Shown piece after piece: positions 33,148 to 41,290 of a DNA stretch of 64,000 nucleotides. Source of the stretch: JAZDGX01 sp964482205 (lineage in GTDB: Bacteria > Eisenbacteria > RBG-16-71-46 > CAIMUX01 > WJJG01); assembly GCA_964482205.1 (NCBI GenBank), contig CAYZWI010000012.1, forward strand, positions 1-64,000, read 5' to 3'. How positions within the stretch are numbered: position 1 is the first letter of the stretch; every line of letters begins with the position of its first letter. Made by a program: the position numbers and the translations under genes. A model generated the notes under the pieces. That model searched no databases. It was not told where the DNA came from and worked only from the letters and a program-made list of their open reading frames with translations.

Positions 33148-34413
33148 ATGAGGAATCGCACGCGTGCGAACGGGTCGGAAGCGCAGCCGGTGACCATCGA
33201 GCGCATGTCCAGCGCGCGCGACCTGCGCGAGTTCGTGCGCTTTCCATGGAAGGTCTACACCGGCGACCCCCATTGGGTGCCGCCCCTCATTCGCGACGCC
33301 GAGAAGATGCTCAGGGAACATCCGTTTCTCGAACATGGGGAAGCGGCCTACTTCGGCGCGCGGCAGACCTCCTCGGGCAAGCTCGTGGCGCGCGTCGCCG
33401 CGATCGAGAACCGCTTGCACAATGAGATTCACGAGGAGCGCGTCGGGTTTTTCGGATTCTTCGACTTCCTCGCCGAGCGCGCCGATGGGCGGGCCTCGCA
33501 AGAGCGGAGGAACGCTTCGCCCGGCGGGGGAAAGGGGACCCCGGTCGCGCTCACCGAACGAGACCACGCCGTCATGCGCGCGCTCTTTGCGGAAGTGGAG
33601 CGCTGGGCGTCCGAGCGCAAGCTCACCCATCTGCGCGGGCCGGCGAGTTTTTCGAGCAATGAGGAATGGGGATTGCTGGTGGACGGCTTCGACTCGTCGC
33701 CGCGGATCATGATGACCTACAATCCTCCCCATTACGCCGGCCTGCTCGAAGAATGCGGGTTTCGGAAAGCGAAGGATATCGTCGCCTACTATCTCGACAA
33801 TCCCGATCCGCCCGAGCGCATGGTCCAGGCGGCCGAGAGGATCGCCGCGCGCAAGGGCGTGGTCGTCCGGGCGATCGACATGCGCCGCTTTCAGGAGGAG
33901 GTGCAGAAGGCCCGCCAGGTGTACAACCGCGCCTGGGAACGCAACTGGGGCTTCGTTCCGATGACCGAGGCGGAATTCGCGCACATGGCCAAGGAGATGA
34001 AGCCGGTCGTCAAACCGGAGCTGGTGCTCTTCGCAGAGAAAGAGGGAGAGCCGGTGGGATTCACGATGGCGATTCCCGATGCGAACGTCGCCTTGAAGCA
34101 CGCCAACGGACGGCTGTTTCCTTTCGGGATCCTCAAACTGCTCTGGCATGCGCGCAAGATCCATGTCGTGCGCGTCCCGGTGCTCGGGCTGGTGCCGGAA
34201 TACCAGGGCAGCGGAATCGATCAATTGCTTTATTTGCGCCTGTTCCAGGGCGGTCACAAGCACGGCTTCACGGCCGGAGAATTCTCCTGGATTCTCGAAG
34301 ACAACCTGCGCATGCGTCAGGCGTTGGACAAGATGGGGGCTCGGGTATACAAGACCTATCGCCTCTATGAAAAGCCGCTTGCCGAAAAGCGGCTCGCTGC
34401 AGGAGACGCATGA
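33148..34413 (+). CDS. GNAT-fold acyltransferase, candidate bacterial ceramide synthase
   Basis: A 421-residue protein of the GNAT superfamily. The start at 33148 is fixed by GAGGAGGGCGGCG upstream. Characteristic blocks are REFVRFPWKVYTGDPHWVPP (about 31-50), VGFFGFFDFLAER, LRGPASFSSNEEWGLLVDGF and IMMTYNPPHYAGLLEECGF. The C-terminal acyltransferase half has VRVPVLGLVPEYQGSGIDQL, the CoA/acyl-binding-like loop. Caulobacter uses a GNAT-superfamily enzyme as its ceramide synthase, and the position between Spt and a reductase fits that role. The family assignment as ceramide synthase is from memory and context. A glycine/proline insert (about 115-135) interrupts the first half. Confidence 0.65.
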   Translation: MRNRTRANGSEAQPVTIERMSSARDLREFVRFPWKVYTGDPHWVPPLIRDAEKMLREHPFLEHGEAAYFGARQTSSGKLVARVAAIENRLHNEIHEERVGFFGFFDFLAERADGRASQERRNASPGGGKGTPVALTERDHAVMRALFAEVERWASERKLTHLRGPASFSSNEEWGLLVDGFDSSPRIMMTYNPPHYAGLLEECGFRKAKDIVAYYLDNPDPPERMVQAAERIAARKGVVVRAIDMRRFQEEVQKARQVYNRAWERNWGFVPMTEAEFAHMAKEMKPVVKPELVLFAEKEGEPVGFTMAIPDANVALKHANGRLFPFGILKLLWHARKIHVVRVPVLGLVPEYQGSGIDQLLYLRLFQGGHKHGFTAGEFSWILEDNLRMRQALDKMGARVYKTYRLYEKPLAEKRLAAGDA

Positions 34414-35393
34414 GCCGCCTGGTTCTCCTCACCGGGGCGACCGGGTTCGCCGGCTCGCATGTCCTGGAAGCGCTCCTCGCGGCGGGACATCGCGTTCGCA
34501 TTCCCGTCCGCCCGCAGAGCCGGCTCGCGTGGATTCCGAGCGAAGGCGTCGAGCGCGTTCCCGGGGATCTGCGAGATCCTGATTGTCTCGCCTCGCTCGT
34601 TTCGGGCGCTTCCTGGATCTTCCACTTCGGCGGCATCACTCGCGCGGGCCGGCGGGGAGACTTCGAGCGCATCAACACCCAAGGCACCTGCGACCTCTTT
34701 GACGCCGCCTGCGCCGCCGGGGACGATCTCGAGCTCTTCCTCTTCTGCAGCAGCCTCGCGGCGGGCGGTCCGGCGCCCTCTCCCGAGCGGCCGAGGCGCG
34801 AAGAAGACCCGGCCGCGCCGATCAGCGCCTACGGCCGGAGCAAGCTCGAGGCCGAACGCTGCCTCTCCCAGCGATGCCCCTCGCGAACTCGCCTGGTCAT
34901 GATCCGCCCTCCCACGGTCTACGGACCGCGCGACACGGCCCTTCTCGTGCTATTCCGGTGGCTGGCCCACGGGATTCTTCCCATGCCGGCGCCGAAAGGA
35001 AGCCTGGCAAGCTTGATCCATGCGCGGGATCTCGCGCAGGCGTCCCTGCATCTTGCGGAAACGCGCGCCAAAGGGCTGTTCTATGTCGGCGACGGCAAGC
35101 CCCATTCCTGGGAGGAAGTAGGAAGCGTGGCCGGCGGCATCCTGGGGAAGCCGGCACACCCGCTGCGGATCCCGTCCCCGCTGGTGCGATTGCCCGGGAT
35201 CTGGGGAGAGCTCGTCACGGTATGCACGGGGCGAGCGCCGGTGATCAACCTGGACAAGGTCCGGGATCTCCTGCAGCCTTACTGGATCGTGAGTATCGAC
35301 CGGCTTCTGGCGACCGGGTATGCTCCCCGGGTCGATCTGGCCGGAGGCTTGCGCGAGACCGTCGATTGGTACCGTGCGGAGGGTTGGTTGTGA
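34410..35393 (+). CDS. NAD-dependent epimerase/dehydratase-like reductase, candidate ceramide reductase (CerR-like)
   Basis: A 327-residue extended short-chain dehydrogenase. The nucleotide-binding motif is LLTGATGFAGSHV (about 6-18), the catalytic serine lies in FLFCSSLAAGG and the YxxxK motif is YGRSK (about 142-146), with RPPTVYGPRD following. The ATG overlaps the acyltransferase stop (ATGA), giving translational coupling. In Caulobacter, an epimerase-like protein named CerR is required for reducing the sphingoid intermediate. The same position beside Spt and the GNAT enzyme suggests the same step here. The C terminus (WYRAEGWL) resembles other SDRs of this class. Confidence 0.75.
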   Translation: MSRLVLLTGATGFAGSHVLEALLAAGHRVRIPVRPQSRLAWIPSEGVERVPGDLRDPDCLASLVSGASWIFHFGGITRAGRRGDFERINTQGTCDLFDAACAAGDDLELFLFCSSLAAGGPAPSPERPRREEDPAAPISAYGRSKLEAERCLSQRCPSRTRLVMIRPPTVYGPRDTALLVLFRWLAHGILPMPAPKGSLASLIHARDLAQASLHLAETRAKGLFYVGDGKPHSWEEVGSVAGGILGKPAHPLRIPSPLVRLPGIWGELVTVCTGRAPVINLDKVRDLLQPYWIVSIDRLLATGYAPRVDLAGGLRETVDWYRAEGWL

Positions 35394-36565
35394 GCGTTCC
35401 GAAGGCTCGTCGTGACAGAGCCGAACGACCGCGCCCGGAAGAGGCGCGGCGCGGCCGGCTGCGTCCGGCGAAGCCGCACGCGGTGGCGCCGCGGCCGGGT
35501 GAGGCGCGCGCCGAAGGTTCCCCGGCCCCCGGCGGCGCGGCCGGCATCGTCAGCAAGGCGAGAAAGCCGCTCGCCCGCGTGATCGATCGGGGATGGTATC
35601 CCGCGGACCTGCTGCTCTTCGCCTATCTCGTCGGCACGAGCCTGCTCATGATCTTCTCCCCGCTCGGCAAAGACGCGGGGCTGAAGAACTTCGTCTTCCA
35701 TTTTTTCCTGCTCGGGACCGTGCTCCTGCTGCACTACGCGCGGCGCAACTCTCCCTGGCCCTTCCACTTCTTCCGGCACGCCTACGCCCTCATGAGCCTG
35801 CCCTTCCTGTACAACACGGTGCAATACCTCAGCCGGCTGACCACCGAGAAGTATTTCGACGATTGGATCGTGGGCAAGGAATTCGTGCTCTTCGGGTGCC
35901 AGCCCAGCCAGATCCTGTACAGCGCGGTTCCATCGATCGTACTCTCGGAATTCCTGCACCTGGCGTATCTCGCCTATGTCCTGCTCGCTCCGCTCGTGGC
36001 GCTCACGCTGTATTTCACGAAGCGCTACGAGCCGTTGAAGGAATTCACGACCACCGTGATGGCCACCTTCCTCTTCTGCTACGCGGTCTTCACGGTCTTT
36101 CCCGTGCGCGGCCCCTTCTATTACTTCGGCCCGATCGATCCGCAGGCGAAAGGGGTGCTGTTTCCCCGCCTCGTGCACGGCATGCTGATTCGCGCCGCTT
36201 CGGTGGGGACCGCCTTTCCTTCGTCGCATGTGGCCGGATCGGTCGCGATCTGGATCGTCGCGCGCCGCTACCTGCGCCGTCTCTCGCATGGCTTGCTCGT
36301 GATCGCCGCAGGCATCTTCTTCGGCACGGTGTACGGCGGCTTCCACTACGCGCTCGATGCCTTGAGCGGCGTCGCGGTCGGCGTCTTCTTCGGGCTGCTC
36401 GGTCCGAAGCTGCACGCCTGGATTCGCCGCATCCCCGGGCTCGCGCAGTCCGCCGCCGAATCGGTGGTGCTCGCGCCCGCTCCGCGCCTCTCGTTCGAGC
36501 GCGCCGCCGGTTCGATCAGCCGCGCCCGGGTCGCCCGCAGAAAGCTACGGGACGATGCCGACTGA
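35390..36565 (+). CDS. PAP2-superfamily membrane enzyme, candidate lipid phosphatase or phosphosphingolipid synthase
   Basis: The start is GTG at 35390, overlapping the previous stop as GTGA. A basic, disordered N terminus of about 60 residues precedes six hydrophobic segments (about 70-355). The active-site motifs of the PAP2/Aur1 type are FPSSHVAGSVA (about 280-290) and GTVYGGFHYALDALSG (about 315-330), giving the catalytic His pair and an Asp. The classic KxxxxxxRP motif is not seen, as in Aur1-like transferases. Located after the Spt-acyltransferase-reductase genes, it may dephosphorylate a lipid intermediate or transfer a phosphoryl headgroup to ceramide. The choice is inference. It overlaps the next gene by 11 bases. 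Confidence 0.75.
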   Translation: MSVPKARRDRAERPRPEEARRGRLRPAKPHAVAPRPGEARAEGSPAPGGAAGIVSKARKPLARVIDRGWYPADLLLFAYLVGTSLLMIFSPLGKDAGLKNFVFHFFLLGTVLLLHYARRNSPWPFHFFRHAYALMSLPFLYNTVQYLSRLTTEKYFDDWIVGKEFVLFGCQPSQILYSAVPSIVLSEFLHLAYLAYVLLAPLVALTLYFTKRYEPLKEFTTTVMATFLFCYAVFTVFPVRGPFYYFGPIDPQAKGVLFPRLVHGMLIRAASVGTAFPSSHVAGSVAIWIVARRYLRRLSHGLLVIAAGIFFGTVYGGFHYALDALSGVAVGVFFGLLGPKLHAWIRRIPGLAQSAAESVVLAPAPRLSFERAAGSISRARVARRKLRDDAD

Positions 36566-38663
36566 CGACTCGCGCCGGCCATTCCTTTTCAAGAACACCG
36601 CTTCTCGGGAAAGCGAATCGCGTAACGGTTCGTATGGCAACGCCCCGCTCGTTGGGGCGCTGATCGGATGGACGGCGGCGGGATGCGAGATCATCTACCT
36701 CGCGAACAAACCGGCCTCGGTCATCACGCGCGCGGACTGGCTCGAATGCGCCCTCCTCTACGCGCTTGCCGGCGCGGCGCTCGGCCTGCTGCTCTCCACG
36801 CTCATGCGGCTCGTGAGACGACGGCCGCCTTCGATCGCGCTTGCGGTCGCCATCATCGGGGGCCTCTTCGCCTTCCTGCTGATCGGCGGCTATGTGAATC
36901 TGTATCGCCTGCCCGCAGCGACTTCGCGCACGACCATCATTCCCACCCTGCTCATGTTCGGGGCGGCCGTGGTCGCATCCGCCCTCGTGTGGCTCGGTCT
37001 GCGGGCCGCGACCCGCCGCGCGCGCCACGGCGCGGGTCTTCAGAAAGCGGGATGGATCGCGCTCGGCATTCTGTTTCTCGTGACCGCGGCCATCTCGCTG
37101 CTTCCCGCAAGACGGTCACCGAAGGCCGCTGCATCGGCGGACGGCCAAGGCCCGAATGTGCTGCTGCTCACCGCGGACGCTCTCCGTTCTGATCATCTCT
37201 CGCTCTATGGATATTCCCGCGAGACGAGTCCGAACCTGGATGCCTGGGCGCGCGAGGCGATCGTCTTCGACCACGCCTTCGCGCAAAGCTCGTGGACGAA
37301 GCCTTCGACCGCGACCATCCTCACGGGCCTGTACCCTTCGGTTCATCGCGTCAATCTGCCCGCCAGCGGTCTGCCTCCTTCCGCCGAATCGCTCTTCGAG
37401 ACGCTTTCCCGGGCGGGGTACGCGACCGGCCTCTTCGCCGCGAACAGCTTCGTCACTCCGCTCTTCGGATTCGGACGGGGCGTCGAGCGCGTCTACGCTC
37501 CCAGCCCTCCGCACTTGACGCAGTTCATGCTCGGCCACCTGATGGAGCGGGCGATGGAGTGGAGCGCGATCGCGCGGGCGGCCGCAAGCCGGCTGATCGC
37601 GCTCGAGCGCGCGGCGCGCGGGGGAGGGCTCTCCAACGCGGAACTGACGGGCGAGAAACTCCAGCGCGCCTTCTTCGACTGGATCGATGCGGGCCGGGCA
37701 CGGCCCTTCTTCGCCTACGTCCATTACATGGAGACGCACGCGCCTTACGACCCGCCGCCGCCCGATGACGCCCGCTTCCTGCCCCAACGGTTGCAGGGCA
37801 TGCCCAAGGTCAAGGATTTCCCTCGATATGAGGGATTCCTGCCCTTCCAAAAGGGCCGCGCGATGTCGGCCGACAGTCTCGCCTGCATGGTCGCGCTCTA
37901 CGACGGGGCGATCCTGCATTTCGATCGGCTGCTGGGAACGCTGATCGAAGAACTGAAGCGCCGCGGGCTCTACGAGCGCACGCTGATCATCCTGACGGCG
38001 GACCACGGGGAAGAGTTTTTCGAGGAACACGGAGGATGGGGCCACGGCCATTCGCTGTACGAAGAGCTCTTGCGTGTGCCCCTCGTGGTGAGCTGCCCTG
38101 CGCTGTTTGCGCACGAACGCGAGCCGGGCGAACGGTGGGTGGCCTCCTTCGTCCGGCATGTGGACATCGCGCCCACGATTCTCGACCTATGCCGCATTCC
38201 TTCCGGTCAGGAATACAGCGGCATCAGTCTGGCGCCGCTGCTGCGCTCGTCGCTCGACGGCGCGGAGGCGGGCGTGGCGGACGATGCAAGCGTGGCGGAC
38301 GGCGCGAGCACGGCGGACGATGCAAGCGTGGGGAACAATGCGAGCACGGTGAGCAGCGCACCCGCGGCGCTCTTCAGCGAAGTCGATCACGGCGGCCACG
38401 GCGCCCATGCGCTGCGATCGGGAACGGAGAAGGCGATTCTCGCGCGCTGGGGATCGGAAGAGCGCTTCCTGCTCTTCGATCTCGCGCACGATCCGCTCGA
38501 GCAGCAGGACCTCTCCGCCGAGCGCCCCGACCAGGCGGCGCATGCGCGCGCAGCGCTGAAAGCCTTTCGCGCGAATGTGCTCAGCGCCGCGCGCGAAGAG
38601 GTCACCGTGACCATGGATGAGGCGACTCGCGAACGGCTCCGGGGTCTCGGCTACATTCGTTGA
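36555..38663 (+). CDS. Membrane-anchored sulfatase-fold protein, candidate phospho-headgroup transferase
   Basis: A 702-residue protein with four or five N-terminal membrane helices (about 28-192) and a periplasmic alkaline-phosphatase-superfamily domain. Metal-site blocks are LLLTADALRSDHLSLYGYSR (about 203-222) and IILTADHGEEFFEEHGGWGH (about 477-496). The nucleophile motif of sulfatases, CxPSR, reads SWTKPSTATILTG with Thr248 where Cys or Ser would be, as in threonine-nucleophile phosphotransferases (EptA/LtaS type). The C terminus ends ERLRGLGYIR. Residues about 572-600 are a tandem D(D/G)ASV(A) repeat. The coupled PAP2 and ceramide genes suggest it decorates a lipid. Sulfatase activity is not supported because the formylglycine residue is absent. 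Confidence 0.78.
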   Translation: MPTDDSRRPFLFKNTASRESESRNGSYGNAPLVGALIGWTAAGCEIIYLANKPASVITRADWLECALLYALAGAALGLLLSTLMRLVRRRPPSIALAVAIIGGLFAFLLIGGYVNLYRLPAATSRTTIIPTLLMFGAAVVASALVWLGLRAATRRARHGAGLQKAGWIALGILFLVTAAISLLPARRSPKAAASADGQGPNVLLLTADALRSDHLSLYGYSRETSPNLDAWAREAIVFDHAFAQSSWTKPSTATILTGLYPSVHRVNLPASGLPPSAESLFETLSRAGYATGLFAANSFVTPLFGFGRGVERVYAPSPPHLTQFMLGHLMERAMEWSAIARAAASRLIALERAARGGGLSNAELTGEKLQRAFFDWIDAGRARPFFAYVHYMETHAPYDPPPPDDARFLPQRLQGMPKVKDFPRYEGFLPFQKGRAMSADSLACMVALYDGAILHFDRLLGTLIEELKRRGLYERTLIILTADHGEEFFEEHGGWGHGHSLYEELLRVPLVVSCPALFAHEREPGERWVASFVRHVDIAPTILDLCRIPSGQEYSGISLAPLLRSSLDGAEAGVADDASVADGASTADDASVGNNASTVSSAPAALFSEVDHGGHGAHALRSGTEKAILARWGSEERFLLFDLAHDPLEQQDLSAERPDQAAHARAALKAFRANVLSAAREEVTVTMDEATRERLRGLGYIR

Positions 38664-38704
38664 GGCCGCGCCTCGAACGCATCCTTCCGCGACGACGCCC
38701 GCGC

Positions 38705-39334
38705 TCACTTCGTTGCCAGCGCCTGCCTGCGCGCCGACACATACAGGTTGTTCACCTTCTCCCAGTCGATCACATGAAAGAACGCGTCGAGGTACGCGGC
38801 GCGGCGGTTCTGATACTTCAGGTAGTACGCGTGCTCCCACACATCGACGCCCAGGAGCGGCGTCAACCGCTAGCTGATGGGCGACTCCTGATTGCGGGTG
38901 GAAAGGATCTCCAATTCGTCGCCGCCATTCATCACCAGCCAGGCCCATCCGCTGCCGAACACGCTCACGGCCGCCTGCTTGAATGCGGCCAGGAAGGCGT
39001 CCGCGCCGCCGAAGGACTTCTCGAGCGCGCCCACGATTTCCCCGCGCAAGGGAACATCCTTGGCGAGGGTCGCCCAGAAGAAGCGATGGTTGAAGTGCCC
39101 GCCTCCGTGATCGCGCACCGCGTCGCGGATGCCGGCGGGGAGGCCCTGCACCGAGCGAAGAAGATCTTCCAGGCTCTTTTCGCCCAGATGGGGATGGCTT
39201 TCGAGGGCGGCATTCAGCTTGTCGACATAGGTCTGATGATGCTTGTCGTGATGAAGCTCCATCGTGCGCGCGTCGATGTAGGGCTCGAGTGCGTCGTAGG
39301 CATATGGCAAAGGTTCGAGAATGTGCTTGGTCAT
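38705..39334 (-). pseudogene. Superoxide dismutase (Fe/Mn type) interrupted by an in-frame amber codon
   Basis: The frame starts at 39334 with a strong AGGAGGTGCCCG ribosome binding site and reads as a clear Fe/Mn SOD: TMELHHDKHHQTYVDKLN with metal ligand His28, HFNHRFFWATL with His83 and FGSGWAWLVM. At codon 155 (plus-strand 38870-38872) a TAG follows NQESPIS. The same frame then continues with LTPLLGVDVWEHAYYLKYQN, which carries ligands Asp164 and His168, and a proper stop at 38705-38707 after 209 codons. A single G to T change of GAG would explain the TAG. The truncated product would lack two of four protein ligands. Sequencing error is possible. It faces the sulfatase-fold gene convergently. 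Confidence 0.9.
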
Positions 39335-39539
39335 CGGGCACCTCCTATCCGTAGGTGCAACACAGGAATCGCACGGTGCGGCCGGGCAGCCGGGCGCGAC
39401 GGAGCGGCCAGTCCGATCCGCCGGCGCGGAACGCGCTTCTCACCAGCGAGAGATGCAAAAGTTCCGAGAAGCGGGCTTGCGGATGAGGCCGGTTGGGCGG
39501 CTCGCGCGGGGAGGATCCCGTCGTTGGCCGGGGTCCGGG

Positions 39540-41165
39540 CTAGCGTACGGCGTAGACGACGAGGTCGGAGCGAAGGGTATCGACGGGAACGAGCGCATCC
39601 GCGTCGCGGGAGGCAAGCCCGCGAATGTACATGCCCGCCCAATTGGGATGGTCGATCACATACCGGATCTGTTCCGAGCGGATGTACCCGATCAAGTCCC
39701 TGCGTTCGAGCCAGGAAATTCCCCGGTTGTTGATCACGCAATCGAGGTTGATCACCGTTCGCGGAGTGAGATACGCGAAAGCGCCGGTGTTGAAGGAAGC
39801 GACCCGGTCGCCGGGCTCGGTGTTCGCGCTCACCCACGCGGCTGCTTCCCTCCACGCGTGCATCTGCGTGTTGCTGACCTGCGCTTCCCGGCCGAAGAGG
39901 ACCCAGAGCGGCAAGAGCCCGATCAAAGCGGCCAGGTAGACGCTCTTGGAGAGCGATTGCGCGCGGCGCGAGAGCGCGCGTTCGTGCGAACCGGCCCAGG
40001 CGACGATTCCCATCGCGATCGCCCAGACGGCCAGGGGGCCGGCGACATACCACGAGCGCATGTGGCCGAGGACGAAGAAGCATCCGGCGAGAAATCCGAT
40101 CGCATAGACGAGCGGGGCGTCCATCCACGAGAGGCGCCGGGCGATTTGCGCGCGCGACTCCCGCGGCCCAAGCGCCGACCACAACCAGAAAACGAGCCAG
40201 GCGACGACGGCGAGAGCGAGGGCGACGACGACGGGAACGGGAACTCCCATGCGATCGGCGATGAGACGCGTCGTCTGCGCGAGCACTTTCGTTCCCAGGC
40301 GGAGGGACCCGGCCGGCCCGCCGGACACGCTCCACGACCGCCGCATCAAGGAATGCAGGTGATGCGCGCGCGCGCTCACCTGCACGATCGTGCCGAAGCG
40401 GACGAGATTCCAGACGATCCAGGGAGATACGGTGAGCGCGGCGATTCCCGCCGCGGCGGCCAGACCGCGCCCCGCCACGAGAGGCCGATCGCGCCGGCGA
40501 GCGCGCGCATCTTTGAAGGAGACGTAGAGCGCGCCGGCGAACATCGGCGCGGCGAGGAGCACGAGGTCGGTGCGCGCGAGCAGGCAGAGCCCCGTGAGCC
40601 CTCCGAAGGGGACGAAGACCCACGCGCGGGAGAGATCGGCATCGCCCTGGCGGATGCGGATGTAGATGAGCGCCACGAGCGCGACCAGCAGCGAGACGAG
40701 CGGCGATTCCATTCCCGAGGTCGCGAGATAGACGCCGAGGGGATTGGCGAGGAAGAAGAGCCCGGCGAGAAGCGCGCCGCGCCGGTTGGTCAGCGCGCGC
40801 GCGGCCGCGAATACCGCCGCCGATCCCGCCAGGTGCAAGAGCGCCGAGAGCAACAGCGCCAGGCGCGCGGGGACGAGGACATTTGCAGAGCGCACGAGAT
40901 GGAGCGGGACGAGCAGGAAGGCCCACAGAGGATGGAAGCCGTTGGTGGGCGAGATGCCGTCGAAGGTGATCCCGAGTCCGTGCGCCAGATTGCGGGCCAA
41001 GACGAGGAAGTAGAATCCGTCGTCCTTCATCACGGTCACGAGGAGATTGTCGGAAGCGAAGAGAGCGACGCAGACGGGCACGAGGAATCCCGCGGCCGCG
41101 AACGGCAGCGCGATCAGCGCCAACGGGTCGCGGAATTGCGGCAGCCAATCACGCCGAAGGGACAT
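39540..41165 (-). CDS. Multi-spanning membrane protein, GT-C glycosyltransferase-like
   Basis: A 541-residue protein. The start ATG at 41165 (MSLRRDWLPQFRDPLAL) has AAAGGA upstream. About ten to twelve hydrophobic segments are visible, starting at about 16-36. A conserved first extracytoplasmic loop carries MKDDGFYFLVLARNLAHGLG, with an acidic DD pair in the place where GT-C enzymes have catalytic acids, followed by ISPTNGFHPLWAF. The final 100 residues form a periplasmic domain. This matches a family of putative mannosyl- or lipid-linked-sugar transferases, but the substrate is unknown. The gene lies 125 bases downstream of the second sulfatase-fold gene on the same strand. Confidence 0.78.
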   Translation of the reverse strand: MSLRRDWLPQFRDPLALIALPFAAAGFLVPVCVALFASDNLLVTVMKDDGFYFLVLARNLAHGLGITFDGISPTNGFHPLWAFLLVPLHLVRSANVLVPARLALLLSALLHLAGSAAVFAAARALTNRRGALLAGLFFLANPLGVYLATSGMESPLVSLLVALVALIYIRIRQGDADLSRAWVFVPFGGLTGLCLLARTDLVLLAAPMFAGALYVSFKDARARRRDRPLVAGRGLAAAAGIAALTVSPWIVWNLVRFGTIVQVSARAHHLHSLMRRSWSVSGGPAGSLRLGTKVLAQTTRLIADRMGVPVPVVVALALAVVAWLVFWLWSALGPRESRAQIARRLSWMDAPLVYAIGFLAGCFFVLGHMRSWYVAGPLAVWAIAMGIVAWAGSHERALSRRAQSLSKSVYLAALIGLLPLWVLFGREAQVSNTQMHAWREAAAWVSANTEPGDRVASFNTGAFAYLTPRTVINLDCVINNRGISWLERRDLIGYIRSEQIRYVIDHPNWAGMYIRGLASRDADALVPVDTLRSDLVVYAVR

Positions 41166-41290
41166 GCAGGTCCTTTGTCTCCGCGAAACGCCCATCGTCA
41201 CCGCACCAGCCACATGACGGCGGATGCGAAGCGGCCTTCCGGCGGGGCCGGCCCCGCCGGGCCGCGCCGTTCGGTCTCCGCGCCTCGCGA

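Noticed and set aside
38870..38872. TAG as a sense codon (genome-wide recoding)
   Set aside because: Several genes here, for example rpmH and the genes ending at 21837 and 25354, end in TAG at the expected family length, so TAG acts as a stop.
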